In this document: piece by piece, positions 45,427 through 55,090 of the stretch
Numbering within the stretch: position 1 is the first letter of the stretch
Layout of the letters: the number at the start of each line of letters is the position of its first letter
NCBI GenBank assembly: GCA_028571685.1
Contig: CM053143.1
Location: 142,882,829 to 142,946,828 of the forward strand
Source of the DNA: Heterohyrax brucei
Lineage: Eukaryota > Chordata > Mammalia > Hyracoidea > Procaviidae
Direction: 5' to 3'
DNA length: 64,000 nt
The notes under the pieces: model-generated
Told to the model about the DNA's origin: nothing
Databases searched by the model: none
Seen by the model: only the letters and a program-made list of their open reading frames with translations
Program-made: the position numbers and the translations under genes

Positions 45427-45654
45427 CAGAGACTCCTCTTTATATACAGTTGCAAAATACATACTATTACAGTATGTAAAATGGAAACTTGTTAGACTTT
45501 TTCACAGGGTCTATTATACTGAATACAAAACAATAGTGTATGGTACAAAGAAGAGATAGTACTGAAAGGCACAAAGTAGAGGGTTAAGGAAAGTCCCAAA
45601 CACATGAGGTATGGTAATTTTTGTTTGCATTTAACCATTCTCTTAGCTTCACCT

Positions 45655-45930
45655 TTGGTTTGATTGGCTCTCCCAATACTCAGATCTCAGCTGCACTGTC
45701 ACCTCCTCTGAGAAACCTTGGCCATCATCTCCCTGTCACTGTCAGTCCCATCACCTTGCTTCACTTTAGTCAAGATATTCCTCTCATGTAATATAGCATC
45801 ACTTTTTGCTTGCTTATTATTTACTGTCTTTCTCCTAATATTGGAATAAAAGCTCCTCAAGGGCAGACCCTTGCCTTGTGTTCCCCAAGCCTGTAACAAT
45901 TCCTGGTACATGGTAGACACTCACATTTTT
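45655..45930 (+). repeat. L2 3' region
   Basis: CCTCTGAGAAACCTTGGCCA, AAAAGCTCCTCAAGGGCAGA, then CCTGGTACATGGTAGACACT: clear L2 3' end. Confidence 0.75.
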
Positions 45931-45942
45931 GAGAAGTCAGGA

Positions 45943-46030
45943 TAGCGGTGGTTAAGACAGCCAATTCCACTTGAGGATTACATGGATTTGAACCCCAGGT
46001 TCTCAGTTTACTAGTTGAGCTACCTTAAAT
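45943..46030 (+). repeat. MIR fragment
   Basis: GCGGTGGTTAAGACAGCCAA and ATGGATTTGAACCCCAGG: the tRNA-like part of MIR. Not a tRNA gene: the arms do not pair. Confidence 0.65.
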
Positions 46031-46067
46031 ACCTCTTCCCCTAAAAATATCCCCCAAGCCCCAAGCT

Positions 46068-46445
46068 AACCTGATGTCCTAGAGTCCATTCCATCTCATG
46101 GTAAACTCATGTGTTACAGAGTAGAACTGCTCCATGGGGTTTTCTTGGCTGTAATCTTGGTGGAAGCAGATCACCAGGCTTTTCTTCTATGGTGCTGCCA
46201 ACCTATTGTCCTGAAATGGATTTGGACTCACAGCAACCCTGTAGGATAGAGTAAAGCTACCTTGTAGTGTTTCCAAGACTGTAATCTTTACAGAACTTGA
46301 TTGTCACATCCTTCTCTAAGTGAGTGGCTGGTGCGTTGGACCCTCTGATCTTTTGGTTAGCAGTCTAGCTCTTAAACCACTATGACACGAGGGGTCCCTT
46401 ATGGTGCCACAGGGTGGGTTCAAATCACTGACTTTTCAGTTAGTA
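46068..46445 (-). mobile_element. AfroSINE copy split by another AfroSINE (antisense)
   Basis: The outer copy runs from 46068 (GATGTCCTAGAGTCCATTCC) to TATGGTGC (46187-46194). It resumes at about 46399 with ATGGTGCCACAGGGTGGG up to 46445. The inner copy lies between the two TATGGTGC sequences. Confidence 0.85.
46195..46397 (-). mobile_element. AfroSINE copy (long type), nested in an AfroSINE
   Basis: TGCCAACCTATTGTCCTGAA to CTATGACACGAGGGGTCCC, flanked by the 8-bp direct repeat TATGGTGC. Younger than the outer copy. Confidence 0.87.
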
Positions 46446-46469
46446 AATCAAGAAAGAAAAAAAAAAACC

Positions 46470-46606
46470 TTATTTCGCATTGTAGATTTCGATTTACAGT
46501 GACCCTACATAACAGAGTACAACTGTCTCAAGGGTTTCCAGAGAGGGAACTGGAAATCTTTCAGTTACCAGCCTGAGCTCTTAATCACTGTGTCACCAGG
46601 GCTGTG
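46470..46606 (-). mobile_element. AfroSINE copy (antisense, decayed)
   Basis: GTAGATTTCGATTTACAGTG to CACTGTGTCACCAGGGCT. Confidence 0.82.
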
Positions 46607-46633
46607 GCTCAGTTAGTACAAAAAAAGAAAAAC

Positions 46634-46793
46634 CACCCCAAACCAAATCCAGTGCTGTTGATTTTGACTCATAGCTACCCTATAGGGCAGAGTAGAACTG
46701 CTACATAGAGTTTCTGAGGGGCTCCTGGTGGTTTTGAACTGCTGACCGTTTTGGTTAGCAGCCACAGCACTTAACCATTATGCCCCCAGGCTC
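46634..46793 (-). mobile_element. AfroSINE copy (antisense)
   Basis: CCCCAAACCAAATCCAGTGC to TTAACCATTATGCCCCCAGG. Confidence 0.92.
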
Positions 46794-46837
46794 AGTCAGT
46801 GGGTGAGCACAAACCACTGGTGTCCCCCTTAACTTAT

Positions 46838-47005
46838 CTTGAAAATTCTGATAACACAGTGGTTAAGAGTTTGGCTGCTAACCAAAAGGTTGGCAGTTCA
46901 AACCCACATGCTGTCCTTGGAAACCCAATAAGTTCTACTCTGCCCTATAGGGTCACTATGAGCTGGAATGGACTCAACTGCAACAAGTTTGGTTTGATTT
47001 TTCTG
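46838..47005 (+). mobile_element. AfroSINE copy
   Basis: TTCTGATAACACAGTGGTTA, GCTGCTAACCAAAAGGTTGG, GGGTCACTATGAGCTGGAAT and the TTTGGTTTGATTTTT tail. Forms an inverted pair with the antisense copy 45 bases upstream. Confidence 0.93.
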
Positions 47006-47014
47006 GTACTTTGT

Positions 47015-47140
47015 CTTAGCAAGTTATTTGACCTATGTCTCAGTTTTGCTATATGTAAAAGCAAGGACTATAATAATAGCTACTGTATAGAATTGCTGAG
47101 TTAATACATGGAAAGTACAAGTGTCTGACACATGGTCTTA
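47015..47140 (+). repeat. MIR
   Basis: CTTAGCAAGTTATTTGACCT, GACTATAATAATAGCTACTG and AATACATGGAAAGTACAAG follow the MIR core and 3' order. Confidence 0.8.
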
Positions 47141-47142
47141 TC

Positions 47143-47170
47143 TATATACATATATATATATATATGTATG
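47143..47170 (+). repeat. (TA)n microsatellite
   Basis: Short TATATA tract with ATAC and GTATG edges directly behind the MIR. Confidence 0.9.
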
Positions 47171-47644
47171 TTTGGTTGCTACTCTTCAAAGAATTAATAA
47201 AGTAGTATATTAATAACAAGCACAGGGGACCCTATAAGCGGATCAGATAAACTCCGTTGCCCTAGGTTTGACAGTAAAATGACTTACTCTTTTGGTAAAC
47301 TCGTTGCTTCCTTTCACTGCACCGGCCAGGCACACTCTGCTTTACCGAAAGGGTTTCCTGATTTCGATAGGGCCTCCAGTCACCTATAGGTGGCACTGCT
47401 CAGAGTTCTCCCGGGCCGGGGTTGTCTGAGTCCTGGGCGGGCAGTTCTCTCAGGATAGGAAGTTCGGGGCTAGGGACGTCCAAAGGTGCGCCAGGGAACA
47501 CGAGACAGCCTCGCGACTTCCCTGACACCTCGACTGTGAGGCGGGAGCGAGACCAGCGCTTTCGACCCACTGGTGCCCCGTCAGCTTGGCCTGGTCTGAA
47601 GGGGCGGGGGAACCTCGAAACCACCTCAGGGCGGCGGCGGCCAG

Positions 47645-47785
47645 ATGCAGCCGGAGGAGGCCGAGGGCGACTCTGGGGGCGGGGCCACCTTCGGAGGCGG
47701 GGCTATCGGGGCGGGGCTATCGGGGCGGGACAGGCGGGCTCCTGCCGCCGGACACTTCACGCGCGGCTTCGCTGGCCGGTCTTAA
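47645..47785 (+). other. Short open frame (46 codons) in the CpG island
   Basis: ATG in CAGATGCAGCC, then an acidic start (MQPEEAEGDSGGG) and Gly/Arg-rich remainder to TAA at 47783-47785. If transcription starts upstream of 47645 this would be an upstream ORF; if it starts downstream, it is untranscribed. The composition is explained by GC richness, so function is unlikely. Confidence 0.15.
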
Positions 47786-47825
47786 CACCCTGCGGAGCTC
47801 GGTGCAGCGGGCGCGCTCCAGCCAG
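47735..47825 (+). other. Candidate non-coding first exon (5' edge uncertain)
   Basis: Downstream of the GC boxes, ending CTCCAGCCAG followed by GTAAGGG, a good vertebrate splice donor. The start is a guess from the spacing to the last GC box. No in-frame ATG links it to a downstream coding exon. No matching acceptor and coding exon was recognised in the remaining 16 kb, so the next exon may be beyond the window. Confidence 0.4.
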
Positions 47826-48062
47826 GTAAGGGTTCCTAGGTCCAGTCGGGGCCGCTTGGAGGGGGGAAGGGGAGAAGGGGCGACCAAGAGGCTTGGCGTG
47901 TGTGGAGGTGGGGCGTGGGGGGCGGGGGGACGGGGTTGCTGCGGGACTCTGAGTGAGGAAGGGTCAGGATAGGTAGGCATTCGAGGAGGGCTGATTTTCA
48001 TATGTCAAAGACTGACCGTTGTGGAACGGAGGAGGATTTTCTTCCCTCTTGGCCCCAGTGAG

Positions 48063-48280
48063 GGAACCGTGACGTCGCAGTGGTGAAGCCTCTCGGCCGC
48101 TAACCGAAAGATCCACGGTTCTAATCCCCTAGTCCTTCTGGGGGAGAAAACTGTGGTGATCTGCTTCCGTAAAGTTTGTAGTCTTGGAAACGTCTCTGGG
48201 GAACATTCTCCCCTGTCCTATAGAGGTACTGTGAGTAAGAACAGACTGGACGGCAGTGAGTGTGATTGTTTTGGTTTGGG
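48063..48280 (+). mobile_element. AfroSINE (long type) inserted in the CpG island
   Basis: GGAACCGTGACGTCGCAGTG, CGGCCGCTAACCGAAAGATC, GATCTGCTTCCGTAAAGTT and a T/G-rich tail. Flanked by CCCCAGTGAG (48053-48062) and TCCCAGTGAG (48281-48290), a 10-bp target duplication with one mismatch. It keeps more CpG than the other copies in the window (GACGTCGC, CGGCCGC, CCGAAAG), fitting an unmethylated site. Confidence 0.92.
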
Positions 48281-48286
48281 TCCCAG

Positions 48287-48456
48287 TGAGCCCGGACGCG
48301 GACTACCGAGTGGGAGACCCTGTCTTGCTTCAGTTCAGGAAGAAAGGACAGGTGCACGCCCCTGAGTGGCCGTGCTTCCTCGGCAGCCGCCGCCTCTCCG
48401 CCTCCCGGGCTCGGAGGCCGTCTTTCCTGAAGAGCTCCCGCCCCTTTATCCCACCG
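48287..48456 (+). other. Candidate second or alternative first exon
   Basis: A second CpG-rich block after the SINE, ending TATCCCACCG followed by GTAAGACGG, a consensus donor. A possible acceptor TTTGGGTCCCAG lies at the SINE junction, so this could be an internal exon; it may equally be an alternative first exon or simply the far side of the island. A frame runs through it (48256-48582, 108 codons) without recognised domain. Confidence 0.3.
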
Positions 48457-48589
48457 GTAAGACGGCCAAGGCCGTCAGGTTCAAGTTCAGTGTTGGGCTC
48501 CCTACCTAGCTGTGTAACAGAGTTGATTCCGCTGGTCTCCTTGGGTATCAGCTCAGTCTTCACTGAACGCCAGCAAAATTGAAGAAATT

Positions 48590-50180
48590 CCACAGTTGCA
48601 TGAGTGCCTCACCTGTTTTTTCTGGGCAGCTGTGTTTGAATCTTGAAAGAAAACGTGAGCTTGGGGAATACTTAAATTGGAAAAATTAGGGCCTTGCCCT
48701 AGGTGTGTGTGCTTTCCCTCTTAAATTTCCTAATGATCTACCCAGCCGCCCCCCCCCGCCCCCTGTCCCACCCCTGTGGATGAGTAACACATTGCTGTGT
48801 ACCAGGTTTGGACAAAAAACCTGATCTATTACTATTTTTCAGAAATCGCAATGTTTGATTTAGAAGGGTTGATTCCAGTGTTAACTTGTTAACAACAGGA
48901 TGGTGGGTGGTTAAGTGGGTTTGAAGGTTGTCCAGCATACCTTCGCGTTTTGCACATGTGCTGTGTATTTTTCCATTGAGTGAACATTTTCCTCTTAGGA
49001 AATTCTGAGAATTTGCTCCCTGTTAGAAGATTCTCTCCTAAAGAACTGGGAAGAAAAAATACCACAGGTTTTCCAAGCCGGTATTGGGGGTTTTAACACA
49101 TTAGCTCCTTGGCCCGCAGAAAATCATATGGAATACCATGTCTTATATGGGAAGAAAGTATAATATATGTTACCTTCTCCTTATTTACTTGAAAGTATTT
49201 TTTCAGTTTAGTTACACTTTCAGAGTTAAGACAGAGGTATGCTTTCCCCATACTCCACTTAATCTGATCTATTACTACTCTTGACAGCTCAGGATGCTTC
49301 CCTACTACAGTGTATTTATGTTAATGATCTTGATTCTTCCCACAAGGGTGTGTACATTCTGGTTTATGGAACTGTGTAGGGCAAGTTTTGTAAATGCATG
49401 CAAATCAGTCTTTGGCTCTCGTTGACAATGCCTTTGCCCTACATAAGCCCTTATACTAGAATTTTCACATCTTCCCACATAGGAGAGAATATTATGTTTA
49501 CAAGTAGTCTAGCCTTTTTAATTTGTTTATCTGATTATACTGTGTCTAGTAATCATCATGTTTCCTTAGGAGCTAGTTAGTTCTTCAAGGACAGGGACTG
49601 TATTTTATCAGACTGGTGATTAGAATTTCAGATCTCCTTGGCAGGATGGTTGGAGGGGTTGTGGTCACTGTGTGGCCCCATTATGCTTGGAGAAGAATTG
49701 CTAGTCTCCTTACCTTGCTTAGTTTGTCCCTCCCCACCTCCCCCCAACATCCTATGGGTATCCAGAGTGCTGGAAGCCAGGGCTTTGGCCTTCAACCACA
49801 TCTCTGCCTACAGATTGACCAAGTTGGTGCCACACTTCTCCACCCCTAGCTCTTCCAGTTCCTTGGCTTCCACCCTACTCTACCTGACTCCACCCCTCCT
49901 GGGATTCTCACCCCCAGAGATAATTACCTTATTGCCCAGGGTAGGGAGACTTGGTCATAGAACTGGCAAGGGTGCTAACTTCACTTGGTGCTGGGTCTCC
50001 CATGGATGCTTGATAAATGTCTACTGATGGCAGTGTCACTTGTTTCAAAGCTTCTTAAATGTTCTCTTCCTGTCCAGTTGGTATGTGCAAAGTAGAGTGA
50101 CTGAAGCTGAGCTCAGGCAGCAGCCTGGGGGACCAACTGTCTTGCTGCACTGAGGTTATATATTGGGCATTCTAGTGTGA
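48590..50180. other. Probable intron or flank; no exon recognised
   Basis: Mostly unique sequence. Some C-rich parts (about 48745-48775, 49720-49920) occur. 49550-49600 resembles an L2 3' end (AGTTCTTCAAGGACAGGGAC). Frames at 49616-50027 carry no domain. Confidence 0.4.
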
Positions 50181-50192
50181 TCCAGAAAAGAG

Positions 50193-50320
50193 TGAAATTG
50201 ACCTATAATCACTGGAAATTGTAAAATCACCCTATACCATTTTTTTTTCGTGCGTTGAGAATTGGTCCATGGTCACTGGAAATTGTAAAATTACCCTATA
50301 CCATTTTCTTATGCCTTAGA
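50193..50320 (+). repeat. 64-bp tandem duplication
   Basis: Two adjacent units. The core TCACTGGAAATTGTAAAAT...ACCCTATACCATTTT begins at 50209 and again at 50273, giving a 64-base period. The 35-bp core is almost identical, the flanking parts of the unit less so. Confidence 0.85.
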
Positions 50321-50519
50321 ATTGCTTTGGGAAGAAAAAAATTCAGAGGAAAGGGGCTTAGTAGTTCACTCCATCTCCACGTTCTCTTTTTTGCCATTTT
50401 ATCTCTGTCCCAACTCAACCAGTTCTTCCTAGGATTGGATTTTAACTGTTCTTGTAAGTGGTCAAACTTAGTGGACAAATGAATAATGAGTCCAGTAAGT
50501 ATGGACTTTGAGAATTTGA

Positions 50520-50900
50520 AGTTCTAGTTCACATTTTTCTCTCTTTCTATGAGGATCTGTCTATTAATAGTGGTGCTAATCAGAACACAGGTACTGGTAC
50601 CCGGAGACCATATAGTTGTTTTGATCTTAAGGTAGAGGAGATTGTGGTTTATGTGGACATCTGGTCCTGTGGGTGGGTTTCTTTTCTGAATCTTGAGTTT
50701 CCTTCTTTTTCTTTTGCTCCAGTTGAGTAGAGGCCGATAGTTGTATCTTAGATGGTCTCCCACAGGATTTTAACACCCCAAATGCTACTCACCAGCCTAG
50801 GATATGGAACAGAAACTTCATGAATGATATTCTGCCAATTAGTTTTTCCAGGAGATTATGACTCTCAGTCTTCAAACCAAGAAAACTAATCCTATGAGGT
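50520..50900 (-). mobile_element. L1 3' UTR (antisense)
   Basis: AGTTGAGTAGAGGCCGATAG, TTGTATCTTAGATGGTCTCC and CCCAAATGCTACTCACCAG: the antisense 3' UTR of the lineage L1. Confidence 0.75.
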
Positions 50901-50969
50901 GATCGGTTGTATCTAAGAAGTATCAGTTTCTGTGACCCTTATTTGTTGTATGTGTGTATATCTATATGT

Positions 50970-51134
50970 CTGGAAACCCTAGTCTAGTGATTAAGGGCTA
51001 TGGCAATTAATGAAAAGGTTGGCAGTTCGAATCCACCAGGTACTCCTTGGAAACTCTATGGGGCAGTTCTACTCTGTTTTATAGGATTGCTTTGAGTTCG
51101 AATCGACTTGATAGCAGTGGGTTTTTTGGGGTTT
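50970..51134 (+). mobile_element. AfroSINE copy
   Basis: TGGAAACCCTAGTCTAGTGA, GGCAGTTCGAATCCACC (intact B box) and GATTGCTTTGAGTTCGAATC. Tandem with the next copy. Confidence 0.92.
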
Positions 51135-51144
51135 ATATGTGTCT

Positions 51145-51303
51145 ATAAACCTGAGTGGCATAGTCGTTAAGAGCTATGGCTGCTAATCATAAAGTCAGTG
51201 TCCAGATCCACCATGTGCTCCTTAGAAACCGTATGGGGCAGTTCTACTCTATCCTGTAGGGTTGCTATGAGTTGGAATTGACTTGATGGCAATTTTTTTT
51301 TTA
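51145..51303 (+). mobile_element. AfroSINE copy
   Basis: AAACCTGAGTGGCATAGTCG, GCTGCTAATCATAAAGTCAG and GGGTTGCTATGAGTTGGAAT, with a T-rich tail. Confidence 0.92.
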
Positions 51304-51329
51304 AATGTATGTATGTATATATATACATG

Positions 51330-51710
51330 TGTGTGTGTACATAGCCTACTGGCACCGTTTACCTTGACTAAGCTGTGCACAGCTCTGCTACATATGTTGC
51401 TACGTTTTCCATCACCATAAATAAAAAGTGATTACTGTCTAGAGAATGAATACCTGTCTCGTTCCCCTACCCTTTCAACCACTAATGAACTTGTTGGTCT
51501 CTCTATAGCTGTTCTTTAATTTTATGAAAAATGAGATCATACAACATTTGTCCTTTGTGATTGACTTATTTCATTCAGTATAACGCTCTCCAGGTTCATC
51601 CATGTACTAAGATGTTTCAGGAACTCATCTTTCTTTATAACTACAACTTGTATCTTGTTTTGTTGGAGGACATCCTCCCATAGCTTCCTAGAAAAGGAGA
51701 CATGGGAGTT
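51330..51710 (-). mobile_element. L1 3' UTR/ORF2 end (antisense), continued
   Basis: AGCCTACTGGCACCGTTTAC, TGAGATCATACAACATTTGT and GTTCATCCATGTACTAAGAT. Probably the same L1 as 50520-50900, separated by the SINE pair. Confidence 0.75.
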
Positions 51711-51767
51711 CCATTTTTAGAGACTGAGAATGCCTGAAAATACCTATTTTCCACTGCATATTGATAC

Positions 51768-51933
51768 TGGGAGACTGTGGTGGTAGAGTGGTTAAGAGCT
51801 AGGGCTGCTAACCAAAAGGTCAGCAGTTTGAATCTACCAGGTATTCCTTGGAAACTCTATTGAGCAGTTCTACTCTGTCCTATAAGATTACTATGAGTCA
51901 GAATGAAGTCAGCAGCAATGAGTTTTGGTTTGG
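51768..51933 (+). mobile_element. AfroSINE copy
   Basis: GGGAGACTGTGGTGGTAGAG, GCTGCTAACCAAAAGGTCAG and GATTACTATGAGTCAGAATG. Confidence 0.93.
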
Positions 51934-51944
51934 TTACACTGACG

Positions 51945-52087
51945 TGTAAGTATATGCATATATGCATAAGCATATCCATATGTATTCAGTCCATGACAGT
52001 GACTCTATATATATGGATATACTCACTATGACAGTATGACTATATATATATACACACACACATGCACACACACACGTATAGTCATAG
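51945..52087 (+). repeat. Mixed TA/CA/ATGCAT low-complexity tract
   Basis: ATATGCATATATGCATAAGC, several ATATATATGG pieces and a CACACACATGCACACAC run directly ahead of the LTR at 52088. Confidence 0.85.
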
Positions 52088-52732
52088 TGTCATGGATTGA
52101 ATTGTGTCCCCCCAAAATGTGTGTAGCCATTTGGCTAAACTGTGATTCCTGGTATTGTGTGATATACATAATCCCTCCCTCTATGATGTTAATGAGGGAG
52201 GATGGGCAGCAGTTGTGGTGGTGGGGCAAGACTGGAGGTGTGAGATTGTATTGTGCCTTGAGGCAATCTCTTGTAATATAAAGGAAAGGGAAGCAAGCAG
52301 AGAGTCGTGGACCTCATACCACACTGGGAGCAGAGTGCATTCTTTGGAAAGGACCTAGGGTCTCTGTGCCTAAGAGTTTCCCAGACCAGAGGAAGTTTGA
52401 TGACAAGGACCTTCCTCCAGAGCAAACAAAGAAAGACTTCTCCTGGAGCTGATGCCCTGGATTTGAACTTTTGGCCTACATTTCTGTGAGAGAATAAATT
52501 TCCCTTTTCAAACTCATTCACTATTGGCATTTCTGTTATAGCAGCACTGGATGGGAAACCCTTGTTTCATAGTGGTTAAGTGTTACAACTGCTGACCAAA
52601 AGGTTGGTAGTTCAAATCTGCCAGGCACGTTTTGGAAACTCTATAGAGCAGTTCTACTCTGTCCTATAAGTATTGCTGTGAGTTGGAATTGACACAACAG
52701 CAGTGGGTTTTTAGCACTAGGTGAGTAAGACA
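52088..52732 (+). mobile_element. ERVL/MaLR-like LTR with a SINE in its 3' end
   Basis: TGTCATGGATTGAATTGTG to GGTGAGTAAGACA. A SINE has inserted at 52547 in the last 30 bases. The LTR end GCACTGGATG is repeated after it as GCACTAGGTG. A second LTR of the family begins right at its end. Confidence 0.9.
52547..52712 (+). mobile_element. AfroSINE nested in an LTR
   Basis: GGGAAACCCTTGTTTCATAG, GCTGACCAAAAGGTTGG and GTATTGCTGTGAGTTGG. Target duplication: AGCACTGGATG before and AGCACTAGGTG after (9 of 11 identical). Confidence 0.9.
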
Positions 52733-53290
52733 CCTGAATTGAATTATGTTTGCCCCAAAATGTGTGTAGAATTTGGCTGGGCCATGAATCCCAGTGTTGT
52801 GTGGTTGTTCTCTATTTCATTATTGTAATTTTCACATATATTGTAAATCCTAATCTCTGCCTGTGGTTAGTGGGGCAAGATTGGATTATGTTAAAGTGAA
52901 TTAGGGTGGGACTGTAACATGCTTACTATGGTCATATCCCTGATTCAGTGTAAATGGAGTTTTCCTGGGGTGTGGCCTGCACCACCTTTCATGTTGTAAG
53001 AGATAAAATGAAAGGGAAGCAAGCAGAGAGTTGGGGACCTTATACCACCAAGAAAGAATGTGTCCTTTGGAACTGAGGTTCCTACATGGAGATGCTCCCA
53101 AACCAAGGGAAGACTGATGCATCCAACACAAGGACTTTACTCCAGAGCTGACAAAGAGAAAACTTTGTCCTGGAGCTGGTCCCCTGAATTCTGACTCCTA
53201 ACCTACTGGACTGCGAGAGAATAAACTTCTGATTGTTAAAGTCATCAACTGGTGGTGTTTTTGTTAGAGCAATACTAGATGACCAAGTAA
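52730..53290 (+). mobile_element. Second ERVL/MaLR-like LTR, abutting the first
   Basis: Begins ACACCTGAATTGAATTATG, aligned to the LTR start with eroded TG, and ends TACTAGATGACCAAGTAA. It is longer than the first LTR and includes a middle block (TTAGGGTGGGACTGTAACA) that the first lacks, so the two belong to different subtypes. Confidence 0.85.
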
Positions 53291-53344
53291 TATATATATA
53301 TACATATGTCTATATACACACACACACATCTGAATTTATAAATA

Positions 53345-53494
53345 TCCCCAAACCAAACCCACTGCCATTGAGTTGATTCTGACTCGTAGTGACTGTAGAG
53401 GACAGAGTAGAACTGCCCCACAGAATTTCCAAGGAACTGCCAATCTTTTGATTAGCAGCTATAGCACTTAACTGCAATGCCATCAGGACTTCCA
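53345..53494 (-). mobile_element. AfroSINE copy (antisense)
   Basis: CCCACTGCCATTGAGTTGAT to TGCAATGCCATCAGGACTTC. Confidence 0.92.
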
Positions 53495-53499
53495 TATAT

Positions 53500-54590
53500 A
53501 TACTTTGTATATGAATGTATCTGCTTATTTCTTGTTTTTGTTTTATGGTATCAATGTCTTTTCTTATCTTCCTGAGGAGCTTATTGATAATTTTGGAGGA
53601 AATTTTCTCTTTCCTACGCAGACTTCCCCGAGTTGATTTTTCTGTTCATTTGTTTAAGTTTCTATCTTTCATGTTAGAGGCTTTCTTTGTATTTCTAATG
53701 CTATTTTTCTGCTCAGGTTTTAGTGGGCAGTTAAAAGCTGAAGATGTGGGTAGAATTGTTGGTTGGCAAGTCTATTGTAGGGTTCTCTGATTGGGCCCTT
53801 TATTTGAAGAACCTCTGATATCATTATGTTTAGGTGTTTCTTGTTGAACAGGTAGGAGTCTTCAGAGAAGCCTTCTCAAATCTCCTTGCTGGAGGGTGAG
53901 GAAAATCCTGTCTGTCTGTCAGCTCGGGGAATTAAGTGCAGAAGAAAGACAGAGGTCTTAGCATTCAATAGACAGGTGTTCACATAACCCCTCCTTGCTG
54001 TTTTCTGGGAAACACCCCACCCTCCACTGGGCCTGATGCACCCCAATCCAGAGACCATCTGTTTTACAATCTCCAGTGAGGGGAAAAATATCCAAGCTTT
54101 TTGGTGGAGAGGAGAAAGCAGTCACCCAGCTGCTCAGAGTGACTGAAGGAATCCAGGGATCAGTCGCCCAACTAGACCTTTCGGTTGCCTTTCATCCTTT
54201 TGGAGATTCTGTGGTCTAAAGCAGACTTTTTTCTTGGCTCCCCTCTCTCTACCATCTTTGGCTTTAGTTTTCAGAAGTTTGCTAAGTCATTTACCTCTGG
54301 TGCATATTTGTAGCTTGGTGCTATTGTCGGCTCTCATTCTCTCCATCCTTGTGGTTTATACATTAAAAAAAAAAATCCCTTTACTGTCATTCTAGTGGGC
54401 TTTTAGGAAGAACAGAAAGTTTTTGTTCAGTTGACTGTGAATGCCTGGAGTCTAGATTCCTTAATCAACGTCTACCAGAGATTAGCGTGGTTTAGCCGTG
54501 GTGATGGGTTGCTATTTCCCTTGTCTTCACCCACAGTAAACATTTTCTAATCAGTCCTGACACATGCTCTCACCAAGCTCGGTCAGGACC
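53500..54590 (-). mobile_element. Old L1M 5' UTR and ORF1 edge (antisense)
   Basis: Minus strand carries L1M 5' UTR words: AGGAGATTTGAGAAGGCTTC, ATAATGATATCAGAGGTTCT and AAAGGGCCCAATCAGAGAAC, followed by the coiled-coil-like start near 53600-53515. This is one of the few L1 5' ends in the window. A plus-strand hydrophobic frame (53515-53790) is its shadow. Confidence 0.65.
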
Positions 54591-54598
54591 TTAGATTC

Positions 54599-55090
54599 CA
54601 TCATGGATTGAATTGTGTCCCTGAAAAATATCTGTCAACTTTTCTGGGCCATGATTCTTGGTATTGTGTGATTGTCCACTGTTTTTCATCTGATGTGATT
54701 TTCCTATGTGTTGTAAATCTTACCTCTATGATGTTAATGAGGGAGGATTAGAGGCAGTTATGTTAATGAGACAGGAGTTAATCTACAAAATTAAGTTGTG
54801 GCCTAGGTCCTTCTGTTTTGAGATATAAAAGAAACAAGCAAGCAGAAGAAGACAGGGATCTCATATCATCAGCAAGCAAAATCGCATGATCTTGGACCCA
54901 GGGTCCCTGTGCTGAGAAGTTCTTGACAGGGAACCATTGATGACAGAACCTTCCCCTAGAGCTGACAGATACAAAGCCTTTCCCGAGAGCTAGCACCCTA
55001 AATTTGGACTTCTGGACTCTTAAATTGTGAAACAATAGATTTCTATTTGTTAAAGCCCCTCACTTGTATCGTTTCTAGATGACTATGATA
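54599..55090 (+). mobile_element. Solo LTR, ERVL/MaLR-like
   Basis: About 492 bp, CATCATGGATTGAATTGTG to GATGACTATGATA (termini eroded). The flanks GATTC and GATAT agree at 3 of 5. It resembles the subtype with TTAATGAGACAGGAGTTAAT. Confidence 0.85.

Larger units (their letters stand above)
47395..47960 (+). promoter_or_regulatory. CpG-island promoter (gene not identified)
   Basis: Abrupt change from AT-rich DNA to GC- and CpG-rich sequence. Four GC boxes (Sp/KLF type) stand close together at about 47675, 47694, 47708 and 47722, two of them in a 14-bp tandem repeat (CGGGGCTATCGGG). No TATA box is evident. A consensus 5' splice site follows at 47825/47826 on the plus strand. This is the normal make-up of a TATA-less broad promoter with a short non-coding first exon. 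Divergent transcription toward the minus strand is possible: a 74-codon minus frame runs 47624-47400. Orientation is inferred mainly from the donor site. Confidence 0.65.

Noticed and set aside
45171-45559. Thr-His and Val-Cys repeat proteins.
   Set aside because: Pure translation of the (CA)n microsatellite.
45943-46030. tRNA-like sequence with a B-box-like GGATTTGAACCCC.
   Set aside because: MIR element; the acceptor and anticodon arms do not pair. AfroSINE copies likewise have tRNA-like boxes but are not tRNA genes.
47400-47624. A 74-codon minus frame in the CpG island, taken as evidence for a divergent gene.
   Set aside because: GC-rich DNA has few stop codons, so open frames are expected. 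No splice site or recognisable protein. Divergent transcription remains possible but is not shown by this frame.
53515-53790. A 91-codon plus frame rich in Phe and Leu that looks like transmembrane helices.
   Set aside because: It is the reverse strand of an L1M 5' UTR/ORF1 edge.
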